A stretch of DNA of 64,000 nucleotides, from positions 1-64,000 of the forward strand of contig CAKRQU010000002.1 in NCBI GenBank assembly GCA_934394585.1, read 5' to 3'. A model generated the notes under the pieces. That model ran no database searches, was not told the origin of the DNA, and saw only the letters and a list, made by a program, of their open reading frames with translations. This document shows positions 1 through 6,957 of this stretch, in pieces (the first letter of the stretch is position 1; every line of letters starts with the position of its first letter). This DNA comes from an uncultured Eubacteriales bacterium. GTDB lineage: Bacteria; Bacillota; Clostridia; Oscillospirales; CAG-272. A program made the translations under genes and the position numbers.

Positions 1-1
1 A

Positions 2-91
2 AAGGATAATATTATCCCGTGGCGCGACGAAAATGGAATCCTTTATATCGGCATCGAAAGGTTTCTGCTTGACCCGACGGCGGTTTCGTGA
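2..91 (+). CDS. C-terminal end of a truncated gene (5' end outside the window)
   Basis: A reading frame is open from base 2 to a TGA at 89-91 and gives about 29 residues ending IERFLLDPTAVS. Nothing can be said of the function from so short a tail. The last 13 codons reappear, slightly diverged, at 12535-12576, where they overlap the end of the AraC gene. This shows that the tail belongs to the repeat annotated at 50-203 and not only to a local gene. Confidence 0.4.
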   Translation, partial: KDNIIPWRDENGILYIGIERFLLDPTAVS

Positions 92-203
92 TATGCCGAC
101 GGAATTTGAAAATCGTTTTCTTTGTCTACTGCGCCTCAGCCTTTGCGCTGTGAATGAGTTGACTTTCAATCGGTTTTATGCTATACTGAAGGCAGAAAAA
201 GCA
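50..203 (+). repeat. Dispersed promoter-bearing repeat, copy 1
   Basis: About 150 bp that recur at 12535-12690 with clear similarity. Shared blocks include the coding tail GIE-K/R-FLLDPT, the string TTTGAAAATCGTTTTC, a CTGCGC/TGCGCTG block and a complete promoter. Each copy lies directly upstream of a small unrelated gene: DUF1871-like here, a P-loop protein at the second copy. It may be a mobile or duplicated upstream module. Confidence 0.7.
159..187 (+). promoter_or_regulatory. Sigma-A promoter of the DUF1871-like gene
   Basis: TTGACT (159-164), a 17-bp spacer and TATACT (182-187) preceded by TGC, so an extended -10. Transcription would start near 195, about 30 bases before the start codon at 224. 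Confidence 0.8.
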
Positions 204-223
204 GTTTGAACGGAGGCGCGCAA

Positions 224-469
224 ATGACTAAAGATATTGTAAAGTCCGTCGTGGATAAAGCCGATCCGATCGGGTTACTTGAATTGTGCTGCCCGGCAGA
301 TGAATATGACTCCGAAATCGAGATGATTTTTGCACGCATCCGAAAAGGCATGTCCGCAGACGAAATCTCTAATGTCATTCATGCCGTGTTTCTTGAAATG
401 TTCGGCGAGTCAATTGACACTAAGCTCTGTGACACCATGGCATGCGAAATGCTCTCACTTGATTGCTGA
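224..469 (+). CDS. DUF1871-like small protein
   Basis: An 81-residue soluble acidic protein with no known biochemical role. The start at 224 (MTKDIVKSVV) is preferred over an upstream ATG at 206 because GGAGG at 213-217 is spaced correctly for it. The pattern of a short helix, then DPIGLLELCCPADEYDSEIEMI and an acidic C-terminal helix, resembles the DUF1871 family (Bacillus YugE-like), where the DP-x-GLL and EYD-x-EI motifs are typical. It has its own promoter within the upstream repeat and no operon partner. In toxin-rich loci such proteins can be immunity-like, but nothing here shows that. Confidence 0.65.
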   Translation: MTKDIVKSVVDKADPIGLLELCCPADEYDSEIEMIFARIRKGMSADEISNVIHAVFLEMFGESIDTKLCDTMACEMLSLDC

Positions 470-602
470 CCACACCTTTGACCACTTACGGCTTCGGACT
501 ACCCGGATTTTATGCCGCGAAGAGCACACGAAAGCAGTCCACCAGGACTAAAAAGCCCCGAAAAGCCCGTAAAATCACGTAAAAAATCAGGATTTTAGCG
601 TT

Positions 603-648
603 TGGGAGCAAGTTCAAGCAGGTTCGAATCTTCTCACTCGTACCACAT
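603..648 (+). other. tRNA 3'-end-like fragment, possible attachment-site remnant
   Basis: The string GGTTCGAATC followed by TTCTCACTCGTACCA looks like the T-loop, 3' acceptor strand and CCA of a tRNA. No anticodon arm or 5' acceptor strand lies upstream, and the T-stem pairs poorly. Integrative elements that target tRNA 3' ends leave such pieces. The neighbouring degraded coding fragment and the accessory ABC genes fit an old element boundary. Confidence 0.35.
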
Positions 649-738
649 ACGAATAATCCGAATACTTTCCGAATAGGAGAGGCGTTCGGATTTTTTGTTT
701 TTATCGAATATCCGAATTTCAATGCAAAGAAATATAAT

Positions 739-781
739 AAGCCCTTGCAGGCGGTAGAATGTCCACTGTCCGCAAGGGCTT
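739..781. terminator. Hairpin between remnant regions
   Basis: A perfect 10-bp inverted repeat, AAGCCCTTGC (739-748) and GCAAGGGCTT (772-781), with a 23-base loop. It has only a short T run. It could end transcription from the permease side or be part of the element remnant. Bases 470-738 otherwise hold nothing recognisable as a gene. Confidence 0.4.
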
Positions 782-783
782 TG

Positions 784-918
784 ATTATGCCGAATGTTCG
801 GCGGTGTTTCCTTTTCCTTTTGCTCTTCCCGTTTTGCCTTCCACTCCTCGTACTCCCGCTTGCCTTCTTCCGATTCAAAGAAAGCCGCAATTGCCGGATA
901 AAAGGTAATCGTTTGAAG
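784..918 (-). pseudogene. Remnant of a mobile-element protein C-terminus
   Basis: On the minus strand, directly after the permease stop codon and in the same frame, about 45 codons read as a highly charged helix (FFESEEGKREYEEWKAKREE). They then run on through unrelated sequence to a stop. There is no start codon or ribosome site. The Glu/Lys/Arg-rich tail resembles the ends of small proteins carried by conjugative or mobilisable elements, but the family was not identified. It is best read as the 3' scrap of a lost gene fused behind the permease. Confidence 0.35.
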
Positions 919-921
919 GTA

Positions 922-2784
922 TTACTCAACCGCTTTCAGACTTTCGTTCATTTTTATTTTAACGATTTTAGGTCTCAGAATCAAAGTGACAAGTAATGTA
1001 AAGCCAAAAACGATAGCCGGAACAAGCAACCACATGAACCAACTGACACCGCCAACCGTGCCGAATCCAATCGTTTTGAAGATTAATGTTGCCAGTCCGA
1101 TTCCGACCGGGTATCCGAACAAAACGCCGATCGATGTGCTGATATAAATTTCACGGTAGATATATCCACATATCTCGCTGTCAAGATAGCCGAGCACCAT
1201 CAGGGTTGCAATTTCCCGGTTTCGCTCACTGATATTTATTGTTGTCAGTGTATTGATGACGACTGCGGTCAGGAGTCCGGCGAATGCAACGACCACAACG
1301 GCGATTCCTACTATCGACGGAGAGCCGAAATCATCAAACAGGCACATATCAAGGAGCGCCAACCCGGCAAAAACAAGTCCGGCAGATACGGCAACCGATA
1401 TCAGCATCATAAAAAACCGCATTTTATAACGCAGCACGTTACGCAGAGAGGATTTATATTTGAAAGCCAATCGCTTCCAGATAAACGGAACGTTTTCCAA
1501 AAGCACCCGTTTTCCTTTTTTGGGCGGCTTGGGTCTCAACAGATTGGCAGGCATATCACCGCTCATGCGCATACCGAGAATGAAAATCGCAGTGAGTGTG
1601 ATGGCGGCGATAACGCCGGCGGACAAAAAGTAGTAACTCGGATTCACTACAACCGAAATCGGCGGCAGATCATAACCGTAACCGAACACATAGCACATCA
1701 GCCATGAGACGCCGTAGCCGACGAAAAATCCTCCGCCTCCGCCGGCAAGGAGCGCTACCAATGCAAACAGAAGGTATCGCACAACAATACTGAAGGAAGA
1801 ATACCCCAGTGTTTTCAGACAGGCAATCTGTGCGCGTTCTTCATCCATCAGCCGCATCATGGACGAGAGGACAACAAGAAGCGAGACGGCGATAAATATA
1901 ATCATCAAAATATTTCCAATGCCCCGCACTTTGTCCGCGCAGGACAGAACGGACTTGAAGCTGTAATTGTCGTACAGCGTAATAATTTCAATATCGTCTC
2001 CGAGCAACGATGCCAGCTCGGACTTTTCTTTCTCCACATACGCTTTGTAACCATCTGAGAATGAAGCAAACAGATTCCTGTCCTCCGCCGTGATGTACAG
2101 ATCGCCATTTACCTGTGCCGGCAGGAGAGAGGACGGGCAATACAGAACATTTTCCAGAAGATCGAGTTTCCCGAGCGTTACCATGTTATCGGGAATTTCG
2201 GTTTCCTCCGGGTTGTTGTAACTCGGCTCACCGTCTTTTCCGAAAGTGAGCGGACTTTTGACGATTCCTTTTACGGTCACGGAGAGCTTATATTCCATCG
2301 GCAGGTTCAAAGCTTTTCCAAGGTCGATTTCCACGGTTTCTCCGACGGCGTATCCTTTTATCACATTGTCGCAAACCTCTGCATAAACGCAGTTGATATC
2401 ATTATCGGTTACCTTTTCGCCGTCAACAAGCTCAGGGACATTGATGTCCCACGCGTCGAAATCCAGAAAGTACAGCCGCATGGATCGCTTTTCAGAGGTT
2501 TGAATATCGACGGACAGACCGGTGTTCACATTGTTTGCTCCGTAACGTGCCCTGACAGCGGAAATTTGGTCATCCGTAAATAAGCCAGACTTGCTTTTGA
2601 CGATAAAATCGCTGACATTCCGATTCCGGTAGTAATTTTCTATACTCTCTTGTATCATATCGGTCGGCGAACCGATTCCCGAAATAAACCCGACGGATAT
2701 CAGAATGATCCCTATCAGTGAAAGCAATCGGATGAGGTGGTGACGGAACATCCGCCGCACGGTTTTGAAAAATGTTTTCACCAC
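922..2784 (-). CDS. ABC transporter permease, FtsX/MacB type
   Basis: A 620-residue integral membrane subunit. One TM segment at about 17-37 precedes a large extracytoplasmic domain (about 40-285). Then come three TM segments (285-410) forming a first FtsX-like domain and, after a cytoplasmic linker, a second set of four (450-605). Eight TM segments with two FtsX domains is the architecture of Gram-positive permeases of the BceB or lipoprotein-release group. The GTG start at 2784, or the adjacent GTG at 2781, overlaps the ATPase stop, so the two are translationally coupled. Substrate cannot be read. With a TetR-type repressor next door, export of a toxic peptide or drug is the likely role. 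Confidence 0.85.
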   Translation of the reverse strand: MVKTFFKTVRRMFRHHLIRLLSLIGIILISVGFISGIGSPTDMIQESIENYYRNRNVSDFIVKSKSGLFTDDQISAVRARYGANNVNTGLSVDIQTSEKRSMRLYFLDFDAWDINVPELVDGEKVTDNDINCVYAEVCDNVIKGYAVGETVEIDLGKALNLPMEYKLSVTVKGIVKSPLTFGKDGEPSYNNPEETEIPDNMVTLGKLDLLENVLYCPSSLLPAQVNGDLYITAEDRNLFASFSDGYKAYVEKEKSELASLLGDDIEIITLYDNYSFKSVLSCADKVRGIGNILMIIFIAVSLLVVLSSMMRLMDEERAQIACLKTLGYSSFSIVVRYLLFALVALLAGGGGGFFVGYGVSWLMCYVFGYGYDLPPISVVVNPSYYFLSAGVIAAITLTAIFILGMRMSGDMPANLLRPKPPKKGKRVLLENVPFIWKRLAFKYKSSLRNVLRYKMRFFMMLISVAVSAGLVFAGLALLDMCLFDDFGSPSIVGIAVVVVAFAGLLTAVVINTLTTINISERNREIATLMVLGYLDSEICGYIYREIYISTSIGVLFGYPVGIGLATLIFKTIGFGTVGGVSWFMWLLVPAIVFGFTLLVTLILRPKIVKIKMNESLKAVE

Positions 2785-3479
2785 TCAATCGCCTCCACCG
2801 GAATCGGGCGCGCATTTACTTCCACACGCTCGATTTTTCCGCTTTTGATGCGGATCACTTTATCTGCCATATCTTTCAGAGCAGCGTTATGCGTCACAAC
2901 TATGACAAGCTTTCCTTGCTCACGTGACAAGGTATGCAATAGCTTCAGAATTTTCTTGCCTGTCACATAATCCAGTGCTCCCGTCGGCTCATCACACAAA
3001 ATCAGCCTGGGATTTTTCGCAACGGCACGGGCAATCGACACCCTTTGCTGTTCGCCGCCGGAAAGCTCCGCCGGAAAATTGTTCAGCCTGTCCGCAAGCC
3101 CAACCGATTCAAGAACGCTTTTCGGGTCCAGATGGTTTTCACAGATTTCAACGGCAATTTCTACATTTTCAAGGGCTGTAAGATTGGGCATCAGATTATA
3201 GAACTGAAACACAAAGCCCACGTCACGGCGGCGATATAATGTCAGGTCACGTTTGCCGTATGCGGCGATGTTGTTGCCGTCAAGCATGATTTTTCCGTCA
3301 GTCACAGTATCCATGCCTCCGAGCAAATTCAAAAGCGTGGTTTTTCCGGCTCCCGAAGCGCCGAGAATAACGACAAATTCTCCTTCGTTCAAATCAAAGG
3401 AAACATTTTCAAGTGCGGAAACGGTAACAGAGCCGGTATGATATTCTTTTTTTACATCGGATAAAGATAAAAAAGCCAT
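2778..3479 (-). CDS. ABC transporter ATP-binding protein (LolD/MacB type)
   Basis: A 233-residue cytoplasmic ATPase that powers the permease encoded just downstream. Walker A is GASGAGKTTLL near residue 40, the signature is LSGGEQQRVSIARA, and Walker B is LILCDEPTGALD. The EPTGALD string is typical of the MacB/LolD/BceA subfamily that partners FtsX-like permeases. A GGGAG ribosome site lies 9 bases before the ATG. Its promoter faces that of the divergent regulator (see 3524-3651). Confidence 0.93.
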   Translation of the reverse strand: MAFLSLSDVKKEYHTGSVTVSALENVSFDLNEGEFVVILGASGAGKTTLLNLLGGMDTVTDGKIMLDGNNIAAYGKRDLTLYRRRDVGFVFQFYNLMPNLTALENVEIAVEICENHLDPKSVLESVGLADRLNNFPAELSGGEQQRVSIARAVAKNPRLILCDEPTGALDYVTGKKILKLLHTLSREQGKLVIVVTHNAALKDMADKVIRIKSGKIERVEVNARPIPVEAIEW

Positions 3480-3530
3480 AAAAACACTCCCTTCATTTCA
3501 AGGATTCTTTCGGAATCTTCCGGTTGTCTG

Positions 3531-3559
3531 TTGACAAATCCGGTTCTATGTATTATAAT
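3531..3559 (+). promoter_or_regulatory. Consensus promoter of the TetR-type gene
   Basis: TTGACA (3531-3536), 17 bp, TATAAT (3554-3559): a perfect sigma-A promoter on the plus strand. Its -10 overlaps the -10 of the opposing promoter. Confidence 0.85.
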
Positions 3560-3586
3560 TATAGCAACACAGTGTCGGGAAGTCAA
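3558..3586 (-). promoter_or_regulatory. Consensus promoter of the ABC operon
   Basis: On the minus strand TTGACT (3586-3581), 17 bp, TATAAT (3563-3558). The two divergent genes are thus served by face-to-face promoters sharing two -10 bases, so only one can be occupied at a time. Confidence 0.8.
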
Positions 3587-3651
3587 CAAACAGTATTGTA
3601 TAAAACGATATGTTTTCAACAATACGATATGAAAGTGTCGGAAATCCGACA
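3573..3651. promoter_or_regulatory. Palindromic operator sites for the TetR-type regulator
   Basis: A perfect 16-bp palindrome TGTCGGAAATCCGACA lies at 3636-3651. A related imperfect copy, TGTCGGGAAGTCAACA, lies at 3573-3588 within the minus-strand promoter. An inverted repeat GTATTGT/ACAATAC (3593-3599 and 3619-3625) sits between them. Placement and symmetry fit repressor dimers that control both promoters. Binding is inferred. Confidence 0.65.
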
Positions 3652-3695
3652 AAATCAAAAGCAAACAATTTATGAACGGAGGAAACAATATAAAA

Positions 3696-4268
3696 ATGGC
3701 GGATAACAGACGTGTTCGTATGACGAAAAAGCTGATCAAAGACGCTTATCTTGAACTTTTGGAAACCAATCCTTCCGAGAAAATTTCTGTCACGGACATT
3801 TGCCGGAAGGCAGACGTAAACCGATCCACTTTCTATATGTACTATGAAGACCCAATTATATTGCGGCACGATATAGAAAACGATCTTATGGAGCAGATTC
3901 CTGTTTTGTCGGAAATGCCGAGCGAGATTACCTCCGATGAGCAATTTGTTGCTATTCTGGAGTCCTTTTTCACATATATCAAGGATAATGACCGGATGTT
4001 CCGTATTCTGATTCTGCAGTCAGACAAAAGAGCTTTCAACCGCAGGCTGATTGATGCGGTTCTCAGAAAGTATCATGTAGAGTCGCAGTCAAGCAATCCG
4101 ATGCTTGCAAAGTACGAATATGTTTTTATCGTCAGCGGTGTTATCGGGCTCCTTGGCGCATGGATGGAAGGAAACTATCCGATCAGTGCGAGAAAATTTT
4201 CGGAAATGGTTCTGAAAATGGGATTAAAAGCCGCAGAAATCGAAAACTCGGATTTCAGATTACATTGA
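3696..4268 (+). CDS. TetR/AcrR-type transcriptional regulator
   Basis: A 190-residue helix-turn-helix repressor. The N-terminal 55 residues carry the TetR DNA-binding domain, seen as RMTKKLIKDAYLEL, then ISVTDICRKADVNRSTFY and the Y-E-D segment. The C-terminal half is helical and resembles the TetR_C group found beside transporters. The ATG at 3696 is chosen over 3672 because GGAGG (3679-3683) precedes it. It is divergent from the ABC pair and, with the palindromes between them, probably represses both until a substrate of the transporter binds. Confidence 0.88.
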   Translation: MADNRRVRMTKKLIKDAYLELLETNPSEKISVTDICRKADVNRSTFYMYYEDPIILRHDIENDLMEQIPVLSEMPSEITSDEQFVAILESFFTYIKDNDRMFRILILQSDKRAFNRRLIDAVLRKYHVESQSSNPMLAKYEYVFIVSGVIGLLGAWMEGNYPISARKFSEMVLKMGLKAAEIENSDFRLH

Positions 4269-4290
4269 GAACCGCAGTATACAGCAAAAC

Positions 4291-4337
4291 AGCAAACACC
4301 CACGGGATGATGAACCACGTGGTGTTTGCTGCTTTTT
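4291..4337. terminator. Bidirectional terminator between TetR and GH78 genes
   Basis: AGCAAACACC (4291-4300) pairs with GGTGTTTGCT (4321-4330), extended by ACG/CGT, and is followed by GCTTTTT on the plus strand. It lies between two convergent genes. Confidence 0.8.
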
Positions 4338-4386
4338 CGAGATATCGCTTTTACCGTTGACTGAGTTGTCTAAAACAAATGGCGTG

Positions 4387-6954
4387 TCAATTGCCGTTTC
4401 CCTGAGCCGTAAATTCATATTCGCCTGCTGTAACGGTTCTTTCTCCGTCAGGCAAAACAATCCGCGCCGAGGTATTGGCGGGGACGGAAATCCTGTAAAC
4501 AGTCTTGCCATGTTCCCTTCCCCAGCTGCTTTTGACCGTGCCGTAAACGCTTTTGTATTCGCATTTTGCGAACATAAAGTGTCCGCCGACCTTCGGGGCT
4601 ATGGTAAATTCATTTTCGCCCGACACCTGAATTCCGCACATTTCGGAAACGACCCATTCCAGAACCGCGCCCTTTGAATAGTGGTCGAGCGATGCAATAC
4701 CTCCCTGCGCCTGCGTTCCTTCCCAGCTTTCCCAGATGGTGTTGGCGTTCATCTTCGGCATAAACAGCCACCCCGGCATCTGTTCGTTTTCAAGAAGCCT
4801 GTATGCATATTCCGGGTTGATGTCCTCAAGAACATAAAGAATAAACGGCGTGGACAAAAATCCCGTGCCGAGCCGCCAATCATAGTGTTCGAGTGCGGTA
4901 ATCAGACGCTTTTTTGCAAATTCGGTTTGTTTTTCGTCCAAAAGCCCCATGTAAAGCGGTCGGACGAGCTTTGCCTGTCTGTCGGTATCGAGTGAAAATT
5001 CCGGACATTCTATCAGTTTGCCGTAGCCGGTTTTCGCCTTTTCGGCGTATTCCGAAAAGCGTTTTTGATCCTCCGCTTTCCCTAATACCTCGGCAATTTC
5101 CGCCATTGTTTGAAGCATATAAACGATATAAGCCGTTGTTTCTTCGGGGTGCGGACACGCAAAATCCTTGAAGCCCGTGATATGCACCTCGGTCGGCTCT
5201 GCCCATTCGCCGTAAGACTGACCGTAATTGGAAATGTATTTTCTGTATTTGCGGTCGATTCCCGTTCGGACTGCCGTCGGGTACCACTTGCCGAGCGTTT
5301 TGATCTTAAAATCGGCATATTTTTTCATGGCGGCGTAGCTGTTTTCAAGGATCTTTTGATCGCCGTAACGCTTGTAAATGCGATACGGAATCAGAACACC
5401 CGCGTCCGACCAGCCTGCCGAGCCGTCCATAAAGTCCATATAGAAATCGATGCCGCCCTTGGGGGTGATCTGACGGAATTTTCCGTTTTTGCGCTGTCCG
5501 TCGATCATATCGGAAACATACTTCCGCGCAAACGGAGCGAAATTGAAAAGGTATGATGCGGTATTGCAGAAAATCTGCGCATCGCCCGTCCAGCCGTGCC
5601 GTTCTCTTGTCGGGCAGTCGGTGGGCACGTCGGCGTGATTGTTTTTTGCCGACCAGCGCGTCGCTTCCACAAGCTTGTTGAGCAGCTCGTTGCTGCTGTC
5701 AAACGAAAGCGTTTCTTCCATATCGGAATACACGGCAACGGCGGTGAAATCCCCCGGTTTCCATTCAACGTCGGTTTCTATCAAAACATACTGAAAACCG
5801 AAAATCGCAAATCTCGTCTTATATTCGTTCAAGCCGTCCTTACAGTAATACTCGATTTGCTGCCGCGGCGAAACCCTCGTGCGCTTTTTGTTTGCGCACT
5901 GAAAATTCTTTTGCGTAAATTCGCCGTTTTCGTCGAACATTTCACCGAAGCGGAGTTTGATTTTCTGCCCCTTCTTCGCGTTTACGGAAAAGGCGATATA
6001 TCCCGCGATATTCTGCCCGAAATCGAGGACTTTTGCGCCGCCCGGCGTGGTAATCACCTTTTGGACGGAAAATCTTTCATGCTCGGTAACGGGGACGTTG
6101 TTTGAAGAAACGGGCGTAACATCGCATTTGGCTTCCTTGGCAAAGCCGCCGTAGGAAGGCGTGCGCCACGCTTCGATTATCTCGCCGTCCTTGTTGTCGG
6201 CAAAGCGGATCTTCCCGTCGTTCGACCATGCCCATGTCTGATCTGTGCCGATGACTGTTTTATTTCCCGACTTATCCGTGATTTCAAGCTGGGCATATAA
6301 CTTCGTCTGTGTTCCGTATTGGTTGCGAAGTCCCCATGCGCCGCACGAACCGCGATACCAACCGTCGGCAAGCTCAACCGTAATGACATTTTCGCCGTTT
6401 TCAAGCAGTTCGGTAACGTCGTAAGTCTGCAACTGAATCCGCTTTGTGTAATCGGTATGCCCCGGAGCAAGTACGAAATCGCCGACGCGTTTGCCGTTGA
6501 CCAAAGCCTCATACAGCCCGCAGGCGGTGATATACAGCCTTGCTTTCGCAACGTTGCATGCGGCAAAATCTTTTTTGAAGCAGTCGGCAGGATAACGCTT
6601 TTTCTTGTTTACGCGATAGTTGCCGCTGATCCATTTTGCGGCAAAATCGCTTGCCGACAAAAGCCCCGTTTCAAAGAATGCTTCGATCGTCTCGCCCTCT
6701 GCGTCGTTTTCGTCCCAAAGTGTTACATTCCATTCCACACGCTGACGGGAGGCAAGGTCATTCGGGTAATCCGCGTGCATACTTTCCGAGACAACCTTTC
6801 CGCTGTCCCAGACAATCTGTCCGTCGGTTTTTGCAACAATACGGTACGCGGTCTGCTTGGTGCCGCCCTCGCAGTTCCACATCAGGCGGGGATGCCGGAT
6901 GTCCATGCCGATCGGGTTGACAAGGTATTCGGTTCTGAGGCTTATCGCTTTCAT
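4387..6954 (-). CDS. Alpha-L-rhamnosidase, GH78
   Basis: An 855-residue cytoplasmic enzyme that hydrolyses terminal alpha-L-rhamnose from glycosides; no signal peptide is present. The N-terminal beta domains include the ISLRTEYLVNPIGMD opening and the Bac_rhamnosid_N type lectin-like module. The (alpha/alpha)6 catalytic domain has the diagnostic DCPTRERHGWTGDAQ near 446, with the likely general-acid Glu, and NTIWESWEG near 739 with the likely base. A GGGAG ribosome site precedes the ATG. It is the last gene of the leftward GH3-symporter-GH78 operon, three bases from the symporter stop. The set suggests import of an intact rhamnosylated glycoside followed by stepwise removal of rhamnose and glucose. 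Confidence 0.92.
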   Translation of the reverse strand: MKAISLRTEYLVNPIGMDIRHPRLMWNCEGGTKQTAYRIVAKTDGQIVWDSGKVVSESMHADYPNDLASRQRVEWNVTLWDENDAEGETIEAFFETGLLSASDFAAKWISGNYRVNKKKRYPADCFKKDFAACNVAKARLYITACGLYEALVNGKRVGDFVLAPGHTDYTKRIQLQTYDVTELLENGENVITVELADGWYRGSCGAWGLRNQYGTQTKLYAQLEITDKSGNKTVIGTDQTWAWSNDGKIRFADNKDGEIIEAWRTPSYGGFAKEAKCDVTPVSSNNVPVTEHERFSVQKVITTPGGAKVLDFGQNIAGYIAFSVNAKKGQKIKLRFGEMFDENGEFTQKNFQCANKKRTRVSPRQQIEYYCKDGLNEYKTRFAIFGFQYVLIETDVEWKPGDFTAVAVYSDMEETLSFDSSNELLNKLVEATRWSAKNNHADVPTDCPTRERHGWTGDAQIFCNTASYLFNFAPFARKYVSDMIDGQRKNGKFRQITPKGGIDFYMDFMDGSAGWSDAGVLIPYRIYKRYGDQKILENSYAAMKKYADFKIKTLGKWYPTAVRTGIDRKYRKYISNYGQSYGEWAEPTEVHITGFKDFACPHPEETTAYIVYMLQTMAEIAEVLGKAEDQKRFSEYAEKAKTGYGKLIECPEFSLDTDRQAKLVRPLYMGLLDEKQTEFAKKRLITALEHYDWRLGTGFLSTPFILYVLEDINPEYAYRLLENEQMPGWLFMPKMNANTIWESWEGTQAQGGIASLDHYSKGAVLEWVVSEMCGIQVSGENEFTIAPKVGGHFMFAKCEYKSVYGTVKSSWGREHGKTVYRISVPANTSARIVLPDGERTVTAGEYEFTAQGNGN

Positions 6955-6957
6955 TTC

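Noticed and set aside
603..648. A complete tRNA gene
   Set aside because: Only a T-loop, acceptor 3' strand and CCA-like end are present; no 5' acceptor strand or anticodon arm can be drawn.
739..781. An integron attC-like site
   Set aside because: The inverted repeat lacks the core-site sequences and no integron integrase is present in the window.
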